19,067 nucleotides of DNA from CAZVWJ01 sp964631325 (GCA_964631325.1 CAZVWJ010000050.1:1-19067), one strand, 5' to 3'; numbered from the stretch's first letter, positions 7,199 to 14,264 are shown. The notes: a model not told the origin generated them from the letters alone. Numbers and translations: made by a program.

Positions 7199-9081
7199 TA
7201 TTTTTGCAACACCGCGTCAAAATTACAGGTTTCGTAGCACTGGCCGCACTTGATACATTCTTCCTGGTCAATTTCGTGTGGTTCCTGGGACTCACCGCTT
7301 ATACAATCAACCGGACACTCCCGGGCACAGGCTCCACACCCGACACAGGCTTCAGCATCTATTTCGTAGGTCACCAAATACCGACAGGAACCGGCCGGAC
7401 ACTCCTTGCCCTCAATATGGGCCCAGTATTCTTCTTCGAAATAATCAAGCGTACTGAGCACGGGATTGGGCGCCGCCTGGCCAAGTCCGCAGAGTGAAGT
7501 TTCCTGCGTCAACTTACCGAGGCGGCGGAGAAGCTTGATATCCTCCGGTTCACCGGCACCCCGGGTAATCCGGGTCAATATTTCTTTCAGGCGAATATTA
7601 CCCTCCCGGCAGGGGGTACATTTACCGCAGGATTCCTCACAGGAAAATTCAATAAAATAACGGGCCAGGTCAACCATGCAGGAGTCCTCGTCCAGGACAA
7701 TCATTCCGCCACTGCCCATCATACTGCCCGCTTCCGCCAGCGATTCGAAATCAACCGGCGTATCCAGGTCCCGGGCGGGAATACAGCCACCGGCCGGTCC
7801 ACCGGTCTGGACCGCTTTTATTTCCTTGTCACCGGGGACTCCCCCGCCAATATCTTCCACCACTTCCCGCAGGGTAATACCCATGGGCACTTCCACCAGG
7901 CCGGTGTTTACAACCTGGCCGGCCAGGGCAAATACTTTTGTCCCGGAACTCTTTTCTGTGCCGAGATTGCTGAACCACCCGGCTCCGCGCTTGATAATAT
8001 CGGGCATATTGGCCAGGGTTTCCACGTTATTTATTACCGTCGGTTGCTCCCAGAGGCCGGAGACGGTGGGATAAGGGGGGCGCGGCCGCGGCATTCCACG
8101 CTTGCCCTCAATTGAATTAATCAGGGCCGTCTCCTCCCCGCAGACAAAAGCGCCGGCGCCAAGCCGCAGTTCAATATCAAAATCAAACCCGGAACCAAGA
8201 ATATCTTCGCCGAGATATCCCTCTTCCCGCAGTTTGGCGAGGTTGTGTTCCAACCGTTCAATCGCCAGCGGGTATTCGACCCGGATATAGATGTAGCCTT
8301 TCGTGGCACCGGTTGCGTAGGCCCCGATAATCATCCCCTCGATCACCCGGTGGGGATCTCCCTCCATCAGGCTCCGATCCATAAAAGCTCCCGGATCCCC
8401 TTCGTCACAGTTGGCAACAAAATACTTCTGTTCGGCTGAATTCCGGACGGCAAAGTCCCACTTCTGCCCGGTCGGAAAACCCGCACCTCCACGACCGCGC
8501 AGGTTAGCTTCACTGACAGTTTTTCGCACCGCTTCCGGAGTCATTTCATTTAGAGCTTTTTCAACTGCCCGGTAGCCCCCGCGTTCCTTGTATTCTTCGA
8601 TATCCTCCGGGTCTATTTTTCCACAGTTATCGAGCACCAACCGCTGTTGACTGCTGTAGAAAGGAATTTCTTCCTCGTAAGCAAACTCTTCGCCCGCTTC
8701 AGTAACGTAACAGAGGTCCTCTAAAATTTCCCCGCGCCGCAGTGTCTTCTCCACTATCGCTTCGAGGTCCTCGGGCTGGACGTTGGTATATAAAATGCCG
8801 GCCGGATCAAACCGGATCAACGGTCCCTTGTCACAGAATCCGTGACAGCCGCTGACCTTAGTTTCCGTCGGACCTGACTCAGAGTCTGGATCACCGAACT
8901 CAACCTCAGCCGCAAGATCTGCAACTTTTCCCTGCAGTTGCTCAAAAATCTCCAGCGAACCGGAGGAGACACAGCCAGTCCCGGCACAAACTATTACCCG
9001 GCTTACTTCAGCCGGCTCAACTTGTTCGATCAATTCACTCTCTGTCTGGGCCACGGGAATTCCAAACTCCTTACCACTCAA
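7198..9081 (-). CDS. hydB: NuoF-like flavoprotein subunit of NAD-linked [FeFe] hydrogenase
   Basis: NAD(H)-binding flavin subunit, 627 residues as drawn. Domains: thioredoxin-like [2Fe-2S] (C32, C37, C79, C83), NuoF FMN/NAD region (GRGGAGFPTG 196-205; CDEGDPGAF 225-233; GAGAFVCGEETAL 308-320), a [4Fe-4S] site (C485, C488, C491, C531), and a C-terminal two-cluster ferredoxin (C579/582/585/589 and C609/612/615/619). This composition is standard for HydB/HndC. The frame opens with TTG at 9081, which has no ribosome site. A GTG at 9054 has AAGGAG twelve bases upstream and would give 618 residues, so the true start is uncertain. First gene of hydB-hydA-hydC; 231 bp of AT-rich DNA separate it from the alcohol dehydrogenase gene. 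Confidence 0.94.
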   Translation of the reverse strand: MSGKEFGIPVAQTESELIEQVEPAEVSRVIVCAGTGCVSSGSLEIFEQLQGKVADLAAEVEFGDPDSESGPTETKVSGCHGFCDKGPLIRFDPAGILYTNVQPEDLEAIVEKTLRRGEILEDLCYVTEAGEEFAYEEEIPFYSSQQRLVLDNCGKIDPEDIEEYKERGGYRAVEKALNEMTPEAVRKTVSEANLRGRGGAGFPTGQKWDFAVRNSAEQKYFVANCDEGDPGAFMDRSLMEGDPHRVIEGMIIGAYATGATKGYIYIRVEYPLAIERLEHNLAKLREEGYLGEDILGSGFDFDIELRLGAGAFVCGEETALINSIEGKRGMPRPRPPYPTVSGLWEQPTVINNVETLANMPDIIKRGAGWFSNLGTEKSSGTKVFALAGQVVNTGLVEVPMGITLREVVEDIGGGVPGDKEIKAVQTGGPAGGCIPARDLDTPVDFESLAEAGSMMGSGGMIVLDEDSCMVDLARYFIEFSCEESCGKCTPCREGNIRLKEILTRITRGAGEPEDIKLLRRLGKLTQETSLCGLGQAAPNPVLSTLDYFEEEYWAHIEGKECPAGSCRYLVTYEIDAEACVGCGACARECPVDCISGESQEPHEIDQEECIKCGQCYETCNFDAVLQK

Positions 9082-9309
9082 ATAAAAAATAACAGTTATA
9101 ATAATCTAACAAATTACCCGGAAATTGCGTAAAACCACCCTGCACCATCAAAAAACTGGTTTAAACAAGGCTTTATCTCAAAGGAAAGCAAACACTTCAA
9201 TTATTTTGTTCCAGGTAGTCTAACAATCGATTTGATCAGATTAAAGGTATTTTTAATCTAACCCAGCCTCTGAACGGATAAATACACAAACTCCCCGCCT
9301 GTCCTTGCA
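9082..9309 (-). promoter_or_regulatory. AT-rich leader region of the hydrogenase operon
   Basis: The gap before hydB carries a perfect 8-bp inverted repeat, AGATTAAA (9238-9245) with TTTAATCT (9252-9259). It also carries two identical TCTAACAA octamers (9105-9112 and 9218-9225), read as TTGTTAGA on the transcribed strand. TTGTTA is the half-site of the redox regulator Rex, and near 9092-9112 a TTGTTA and a TAACTG face each other, but with eight bases between them rather than the usual six. The -10-like TATTAT (9098-9103, minus) lacks a good -35. No terminator for the alcohol dehydrogenase is evident. Confidence 0.3.
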
Positions 9310-9325
9310 TTCCTACCGGTAGGAA
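9310..9325. repeat. 16-bp perfect palindrome at the 3' end of the alcohol dehydrogenase gene
   Basis: TTCCTACCGGTAGGAA reads identically on both strands and overlaps the alcohol dehydrogenase stop codon at 9313-9315. It is not followed by a T run on the transcribed strand. It may be a protein-binding site or chance; it is noted because it is the strongest symmetric site near that gene end. Confidence 0.5.
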
Positions 9326-10485
9326 TCCCGGTAAATAGCCACACAATCCTCAATCGTCAGGTCAATTCTATCACATTCAAACAGCCGGCCCATTGTAGCT
9401 CGGGCGTTTTTGGCCAGCTTTTCAAAATCTTCCGGGCCGATACCGTAATCGGACATTTCCAGGTCGGCCACCCCGCAGTCTTCCCGCAGTTCGTTTAGCG
9501 CGGTGATAAAATCGAGCGGTTCCCCGGCCTGCTCATAACCGAGGAGGTCAGCCAGTTCGACAAACCTTTCCCCGGCCACTCCGGCCTCAATTAACTGCTT
9601 GAAGTAAGCCTCACTGAGCATAATCAAGCCGGCCCCGTGGGGCAGATCCGGGTGGTAAGCGGACATTGCGTGTTCCAGGGAATGCTGACTGCTGATTCCG
9701 CCCACGCACATTACAAGCCCGGAGAGAGTATTGGCAAAAGCGACTCTTTCCCGCGCCGCAAGATCGTTTCCATTTTCCACGGCCACCGGCAGATTTTCAC
9801 TGATATTTTTAATTGCCGTCCGGGCATACGTATCACTGAGAAGATTCGTTTGGTTGGAAATATAGCCCTCAACGCTGTGAAACAGGGCATCGAATCCCTG
9901 GAAGGCAGTCAGCCGCGGCGGCACGGTCAGCATCAGCTCCGGATCAACCACCGCTATCTCAGGAAACAATTCCCGGAGCCCGCCAAAACCTATCTTTTCG
10001 TTTTTTGCTTCGTTAGTGATTACCCCGACCGGATCAACTTCCGACCCGGTGCCCGCCGTGGTGGTGATTGCCACAAGCGGCAGTGGCGTGTTCTCAATCG
10101 GCTTGCCCCGGCCGCTTCCTTCCTGGACGTAGTCCCAGAAATCTCCACCGTTGGTTGCCATTACCGCGATTGCCTTGGCCGCGTCCATGGGACTGCCTCC
10201 GCCCAGGGCGACAATAAAGTCACAGTCGTTCTCCCGGGCAAACTCACCCCCCGCCATAACCGTGCCCTTCGTCGGATTGGGCTCAACTCTGTCAAACAGG
10301 GCAGTTTGTGCGCCAGCCCGCTTCAACTGTTCTTCGGTTCTTGCCAGGTATCCGTTTTCCTTCGCGGACTTCCCGTTAGTGAGCACCAGCATGGCCTTTT
10401 TACCGGGCAGTTCCTGTTCGTGTAGATTATCTAACTGACCCGGTCCAAACAAAACTCGTGTTGGTATGTCCAGCTCAAAACTCAT
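9313..10485 (-). CDS. Iron-containing (group III) alcohol dehydrogenase
   Basis: NAD(P)-dependent interconversion of alcohols and aldehydes, cytoplasmic. The length of 390 residues is standard. The N-terminal domain opens with P-T-R-V-L-F-G-P-G and carries the NAD-binding GGGSPMDAAKA (95-105) and TTTAGTGSEV (141-150). The metal ligands are D199 and H203 (GFDALFHS) and H268 and H283 (QHSLEH and LPHGAG). The second histidine block has one residue more than the common H-x-M-S-H spacing. GGAGG eight bases before ATG supports the start. It lies 116 bp downstream of the type III polyketide synthase gene. It may be an independent fermentation gene or may read through from that operon. The substrate (ethanol, butanol, long-chain or other) cannot be told from sequence alone. 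Confidence 0.93.
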   Translation of the reverse strand: MSFELDIPTRVLFGPGQLDNLHEQELPGKKAMLVLTNGKSAKENGYLARTEEQLKRAGAQTALFDRVEPNPTKGTVMAGGEFARENDCDFIVALGGGSPMDAAKAIAVMATNGGDFWDYVQEGSGRGKPIENTPLPLVAITTTAGTGSEVDPVGVITNEAKNEKIGFGGLRELFPEIAVVDPELMLTVPPRLTAFQGFDALFHSVEGYISNQTNLLSDTYARTAIKNISENLPVAVENGNDLAARERVAFANTLSGLVMCVGGISSQHSLEHAMSAYHPDLPHGAGLIMLSEAYFKQLIEAGVAGERFVELADLLGYEQAGEPLDFITALNELREDCGVADLEMSDYGIGPEDFEKLAKNARATMGRLFECDRIDLTIEDCVAIYRDSYR

Positions 10486-10601
10486 GCTTTTTACCTCCTC
10501 GGACTAAATTGCCCGTTAGTTTTCGTGTTCTTGCTCCTGCAACGCACTAACAACCAAACCTTGTTCTTTCGCTCGCTGACCTGTATAAAACCGGTTCAAG
10601 C

Positions 10602-11651
10602 TCAACCATTAACTTTCAAAAGACAGGCGTGCGCCGAAAAACCGGCCCCAAAACTGGTCATCACCAGGTAATCTCCGGCTCTTCGATCAGCCTGTTCCAT
10701 AAGCTCTTTCAATACAAAGATTACGCTGGGCGAAGACATGTTACCGTAATTTTCAAAAACAGAGTAAGAATACTTCAATTTCTCCCGGGAAAGATTCAGG
10801 CCAGAACTAATTTCATCCAGCACCGTTTTGCCCCCCGGATGCACCGCCCAGTGTTCTACTTCAACCTGCTCCAGGCCATTTCTGGCAAGTAAATCCGCGA
10901 CAACCTCCCGGCAGGCCCGGGTGCCAATCTCCGGTATCTCCGGCGAAAGCACGTTGCGCAGGCGGTTATTTTCCGTTTTATACATCAGCTTTTCCCGCTG
11001 TTCGGGCAGTAAAACAGTAGAAAAATCCAGGATTTCAAAGGGCCCCTCCTGTGTGGACAACAGCAGGGCTCCGGCTCCGTCCCCGAAGATAGCGTTGGAA
11101 ACCATCAGTCCCGGGTCCTCCCCCCGGAAAAAAGTGGCGGAACAGACTTCCACCGCAACTGCCAGCCCCCGGGCACCTTTATTGCTGTGGATGTAATTAG
11201 CCGTGGTCTGGAGGTTGGGCAGGGCGCCGCCACATCCCATTCCCATCAAATCACAGATGGCAATATCCTTCTTCAGGTTCAAATCCTCAGCCAGGTAGGA
11301 GGTCAAACCCGGACAGAGATAACCGGTACAGCTATTCACGGTCAGCCGGGCTATCTCGTTACCTGCAGTTTCCGTTTTCTCGAGACATTTCCGGGCGGCC
11401 CGTCGCCCGATCTTTCGTCCCTGTTTTTTGAACCTCGCCACCAGCTCGTCCTGGTCGGTCCTGGTAATATCCTCGGCTTTATCCAGGCCCAGGTGCCGCT
11501 TTTCAATTGGGCTTTCCCGGAAAAGTTTTTTATACCAGAGTCTCTCTTTTTCTGACAGATCAAAAAACTTCTGCAAATGAACAAAGGCTTCTTCCTGGGT
11601 AACGGAAAATTCCGGTACCGCCGTCGCAATCTCGTTGATATACAGGCTCAT
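10602..11651 (-). CDS. Type III polyketide synthase (chalcone/stilbene synthase-like)
   Basis: Condenses an acyl-CoA starter with malonyl-CoA units to give pyrones or resorcinols. The 349 residues match bacterial type III synthases. Catalytic triad by alignment to chalcone synthase: C140 in LMGMGCGGALPN, H271 in AVHPGGKTVLDE and N304 in NYGNMSSPSV; the FGDGAGALLL strand (189-198) and the C-terminal SFGAGFSAHACLL are also typical. The hydrophobic start V-N-S-C-T-G-Y-L-C-P-G-L precedes the active site as in alkylresorcinol/alkylpyrone synthases. Start ATG has AAGGA seven bases upstream and overlaps the methyltransferase stop as ATGA. Starter and product are unknown; a fatty-acyl starter is my inference from its resemblance to lipid-forming clusters. 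Type III synthases are uncommon in strict anaerobes. Confidence 0.93.
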   Translation of the reverse strand: MSLYINEIATAVPEFSVTQEEAFVHLQKFFDLSEKERLWYKKLFRESPIEKRHLGLDKAEDITRTDQDELVARFKKQGRKIGRRAARKCLEKTETAGNEIARLTVNSCTGYLCPGLTSYLAEDLNLKKDIAICDLMGMGCGGALPNLQTTANYIHSNKGARGLAVAVEVCSATFFRGEDPGLMVSNAIFGDGAGALLLSTQEGPFEILDFSTVLLPEQREKLMYKTENNRLRNVLSPEIPEIGTRACREVVADLLARNGLEQVEVEHWAVHPGGKTVLDEISSGLNLSREKLKYSYSVFENYGNMSSPSVIFVLKELMEQADRRAGDYLVMTSFGAGFSAHACLLKVNG

Positions 11652-12367
11652 TTTGAGTTCCTTTCTCTAATAACTGCCCGGAGCCGGAAAAGCGGCTGTT
11701 TTTCCGTTTCCACGAGACAACCCGGCAACTTTTTCTCCAGCCGCTTGAATTCCTGCTCGCAGAATCCCTTTTTAACTGAAAGTAAAGCGTCATGCCTGAC
11801 TTCGGGCGCACTGATTGTCGTCCTCAGCCAGGTGAGCAAATAGAGAACATAACTTCGAAGTAAATCGTTTATGACCAGCGCTTCATCAGTGTAACTGATG
11901 TATTTCCGGCAGATAGCTCTGATCTTTTCAAAAGAGAAATGATGCATCACCATGCTGGCCGTCACGTAATCGTAACTTCGAAGCGGCTCGTGTGCCAGCA
12001 GATCTTCCTCCACCAGCCGTAGTTTGGCGCCGGCCCGGCCCCTCGCCCGGGCCCTCTCAGCAGCCGCTTGCTGGTTATCCAGACAGGTATACTCAATCTC
12101 GAGGTCATTTTTCTTTCCCCAATTTATCACGGCAGTTGGTAAATCACAGGCCCCACTGCCAAGGTCAAGTATCCTCAAGGGAGGGTCCCCGGTTAACTTC
12201 CCCCTTCTATTTTCTTCCCGCAAGAAAGAGCGAATAACGTGGTTCCCTCCGTAATAACTGTTTACTTCCTCCATTAAAGCATAACTTTGCTCGAACACCT
12301 CGGGCGCTGGCGCGGGCCCGTCAATAATTTCGCTTTGGTTGGCCAGCCGTTCTCTCAACTCAAACAT
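11648..12367 (-). CDS. Class I SAM-dependent methyltransferase, PKS-associated
   Basis: Probable methylation of the polyketide product. With ATG at 12367 the protein has 239 residues. Motif I is ILDLGSGACDLP (near 66-77), motif II ends in YTCLD, and A-S-M-V-M-H-H-F is the post-III segment, giving a Rossmann-type SAM fold. The N-terminal part (S-E-I-I-D-G-P ... N-S-Y-Y-G-G-N) resembles soluble methyltransferases that accompany type III synthases elsewhere. It is not the membrane ICMT-type enzyme of the srs/bps clusters. The frame can be opened to a TTG at 12397, but that lacks a ribosome site and overlaps the U32 gene by 38 bp. ATG at 12367 has GGTGA eight bases upstream and overlaps by 8 bp. 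It sits between the U32 and PKS genes with overlaps on both sides. Target atom (O or C) is unknown. Confidence 0.87.
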   Translation of the reverse strand: MFELRERLANQSEIIDGPAPAPEVFEQSYALMEEVNSYYGGNHVIRSFLREENRRGKLTGDPPLRILDLGSGACDLPTAVINWGKKNDLEIEYTCLDNQQAAAERARARGRAGAKLRLVEEDLLAHEPLRSYDYVTASMVMHHFSFEKIRAICRKYISYTDEALVINDLLRSYVLYLLTWLRTTISAPEVRHDALLSVKKGFCEQEFKRLEKKLPGCLVETEKQPLFRLRAVIRERNSK

Positions 12368-13538
12368 TCCAGAATTCACCGGATTCCAGCCGCTCAATTA
12401 TTTCAGCGTATTTCGCTGCCGTTTCCTCGGGCACTTCAACCGCCCGGGCGGCCACTTCCCGGCACAGGCCACACTGCTCACAGGAGGTATTTAGACAATC
12501 CTTGCCCGCCACCCGGGCAAGAAAATTCGCGGGAATTTCCTCGCTTCTTATTTTTACGGGAGGCTGATCAAGCTCGTGCAGTAGGCCCTGTTCCCGCATA
12601 AATTCCCGGGCACCAAAGAGGGATTTTACCGGGACCTGGAAGAGCTGTTTTAAATAATCCCAGAGCCCCACTGTATTTTCCTGCCGGCCGAAGGAATGCG
12701 AGAGAAACAAATCGGCCAGGTTGCCGCTGTATTCCTCCGTCTCATAGGCTCGGACACGTTTTTCCAGCACTGGCGAGGGAAGATCTCTTTCCAGCAGTTT
12801 GAAGGTATCATACCCGATAGCTTCATATTTATTTATATCTGCCGGCCGGATCCACTGCGCTTTGATGAACTGCGCAGGGTCCGCAAATCGGCGCCGGTTG
12901 CACTCCAGGTAACAGTAGTCCACGAAAAAATTTGACTCATTGTCCGACCCGTGGGAAAAACAGTTCTGATGGTAGGGCTGAAGCGGACAGTTCGGCAGGC
13001 AAAGGTGGTTGGCAATGAGAATCAATTCTTTCTCCGTCGCCGCTCTTATTTTTTTCAGCCTTTCAAAGTTCCTGTTAATAGAGAAAGACTCCAGCGTAAT
13101 GGCCGCGGCGCCCAGTTCATCCCAGAATTTTACCCGCTCAACCGTATCCACCTGGGCATAAATACCCACCGTGATCTTTAACTGCGGATACCGTTTTTTG
13201 ATCAGTTTAAATAAATAAGGGGTGGAAACTGTAACTGCTTCTACCCCCGCCTCCAGCAGCCGGTCAAGGAGGTTCTCTATCTTTTTCTGGCCGCGACGAT
13301 TCCATTCGCGGTTTCCCAGGCAAGAGCTGTTCAGGAGGTAGGAAAACTCAAGCTTTTTCTCTTTTAACTTATCAATATACTTGCTCAACTCATCCAGCTC
13401 TATTCGCCGGCCCATGTAACCGGCCCGGCCGCCTCCTACAAAATCATTTCTCTGCTTGCCGTAAACCCCGGTTACAGAACTGGCGGCCAGTTCCTCGATA
13501 AGTTCCACGTCATAGTTTGCTGCAAGGTGTAAATCCAT
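12360..13538 (-). CDS. U32 (peptidase U32) family Fe-S protein, PKS-associated
   Basis: This 392-residue TIM-barrel-like protein carries the U32 signature pattern: L-E-F-S-Y-L-L-N-S-S-C (64-73), strands V-T-V-S-T-P-Y-L and I-T-V-G-I-Y-A-Q-V, S-F-S-I-N-R (151-156), then a cysteine-rich section C180, C184, C193, C209, C213. U32 members such as UbiU/UbiV, TrhP and RlhA are Fe-S proteins needed for O2-independent hydroxylation, not proteases. This one also ends in a second cysteine cluster, C348, C353, C356, C359 (C-x4-C-x2-C-x2-C), so two clusters are possible. GGAGAG precedes the ATG. It is the first gene of the U32-methyltransferase-PKS operon, which suggests it modifies the polyketide. The exact reaction is an inference; a peptidase role seems unlikely. 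Confidence 0.85.
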   Translation of the reverse strand: MDLHLAANYDVELIEELAASSVTGVYGKQRNDFVGGGRAGYMGRRIELDELSKYIDKLKEKKLEFSYLLNSSCLGNREWNRRGQKKIENLLDRLLEAGVEAVTVSTPYLFKLIKKRYPQLKITVGIYAQVDTVERVKFWDELGAAAITLESFSINRNFERLKKIRAATEKELILIANHLCLPNCPLQPYHQNCFSHGSDNESNFFVDYCYLECNRRRFADPAQFIKAQWIRPADINKYEAIGYDTFKLLERDLPSPVLEKRVRAYETEEYSGNLADLFLSHSFGRQENTVGLWDYLKQLFQVPVKSLFGAREFMREQGLLHELDQPPVKIRSEEIPANFLARVAGKDCLNTSCEQCGLCREVAARAVEVPEETAAKYAEIIERLESGEFWNV

Positions 13539-13611
13539 TTTCTCTCCGGTTGTATTATAATATTAATCGTGCTCTCTCCTTTTATTATTTCAAATCCTCC
13601 TTTAGAAATAT

Positions 13612-13840
13612 ACTGTTTTACAAAACTGTTTCTATTTCGAAGGCTTTGTAGAAAAACTGTATAACTGTCTATCTTTAATAGAAGCTGGGGCTTGAACCCT
13701 TTGGAGACGGATTTATCGAAATATATGGCCCCAGAAGGGGCTGGTTATATATTTCGATACCTCTTTTACACAATTATATGGACACAACTGTTCTATAAGT
13801 TGATTCCTCCTTCCAATCATTCATGCATATTATATACTGT
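13612..13840. promoter_or_regulatory. Cluster of six same-strand ACTGT motifs upstream of the U32-PKS operon
   Basis: ACTGT begins at 13612, 13625, 13656, 13664, 13787 and 13836, all on the plus strand. Three lie in the wider form AACTGT followed by T0-2 and CTAT, and two in ATATACTGTTTT. Six occurrences of one 5-mer in 229 bp in one orientation is more than composition would predict. Regulator-binding sites for the U32-PKS operon would explain it, but decayed duplication is also possible. Confidence 0.35.
13714..13759. repeat. Bipartite hairpin / cruciform
   Basis: TATCGAAATATAT (13714-13726) pairs perfectly with 13747-13759, and inside it GCCCC (13728-13732) pairs with GGGGC (13737-13741) around an AGAA loop. 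A one-base/five-base internal loop separates the stems. Neither strand continues into a T run. The AT-rich outer and G/C inner stems, 176 bp before the U32 start, could be a structured leader of that operon or a mobile-element end. Confidence 0.7.
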
Positions 13841-13899
13841 TTTGTGCCTTGTTGTTATGCTGTAATAGTTAAGCTCAACTTAACAAAGTCGCTCTAACC

Positions 13900-13938
13900 C
13901 GGATAATTCACGACAGCGTGACTGTCGTGAATTATCCG
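13900..13938. repeat. 17-bp perfect inverted repeat
   Basis: The arm at 13900-13916, which contains GGATAATTCACGACAG, is perfectly complementary to 13922-13938 with a five-base loop CGTGA. This is the strongest stem in the window. It is followed by TCCGAAGG, so it is not a standard intrinsic terminator on the plus strand, and the minus strand gives GTTAGAGC after the stem. Candidates are a structured RNA, a hairpin-type mobile-element end or a dyad binding site. Confidence 0.8.
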
Positions 13939-13947
13939 TCCGAAGGA

Positions 13948-14064
13948 CAGCCTTCAATCGAGGTACCATATTTAGTGTTTATCGCTGGCAAGGGGCTCTC
14001 AACGCAATTTTAACGGTTAAGCTTCACCATAAATCTACTCGATTGTAGGCTGGGTTAACCCAGC
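13948..14064. repeat. Long-range inverted repeat with adjoining 16-bp palindrome
   Basis: CAGCCTTCAATCGAG (13948-13962) is complementary to 14038-14052 with one mismatch, enclosing 75 bp. The right foot runs into the perfect palindrome GCTGGGTTAACCCAGC (14049-14064). Together with the 17-bp stem immediately to the left this gives about 165 bp of dense secondary structure. It may be a non-coding RNA or a small non-autonomous mobile element; no coding frame is visible. Confidence 0.6.
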
Positions 14065-14140
14065 ACTCAAGCAGAGCGAATATATATACTTAAAAATAGC
14101 TGTAATTTTTCGGGTCAATATTACAATTTGATTAATTTGC

Positions 14141-14212
14141 TCATACAGTCTTGAGTGCTGTATCGTAGATACACATTATGCACTAAATTCTAGGATTTCG
14201 TGCATAATGTGG
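14141..14212. repeat. ~72-bp dispersed hairpin repeat, copy B
   Basis: Second copy of the element at 1261-1332. Here the hairpin is perfect: CACATTATGCA (14172-14182) with TGCATAATGTG (14201-14211), plus inner AAAT/ATTT (14185-14188 with 14195-14198). Just left is a small GTATC/GATAC hairpin (14160-14172) that is partly broken in copy A. Copy B lies 70 bp before the FapA start, so it is upstream of a gene, while copy A is downstream of one. Confidence 0.85.
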
Positions 14213-14264
14213 GCTAATATAGCTTCTGAAAAGATTAAACAGAATTTGCAAATTCTTATCGTAT

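Noticed and set aside
9637..10425. 262-codon plus-strand frame
   Set aside because: It is antisense to the alcohol dehydrogenase, whose catalytic motifs are intact; the antisense product shows no family pattern.
12360..13538. Protease/collagenase role for the U32 protein
   Set aside because: The peptidase name is historical; the conserved cysteines and the PKS-methyltransferase operon fit an Fe-S modifying protein better.
13554..13559. TATAAT on the minus strand as promoter of the U32 operon
   Set aside because: It is only about 15 bases from the ATG, so transcription would start inside the ribosome site, and there is no -35 at a usable distance.
13774..13824. Minus-strand 16-codon micro-frame next to an AGGAGG sequence
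   Set aside because: The AGGAGG lies inside the frame rather than before the ATG, and nothing else supports translation.
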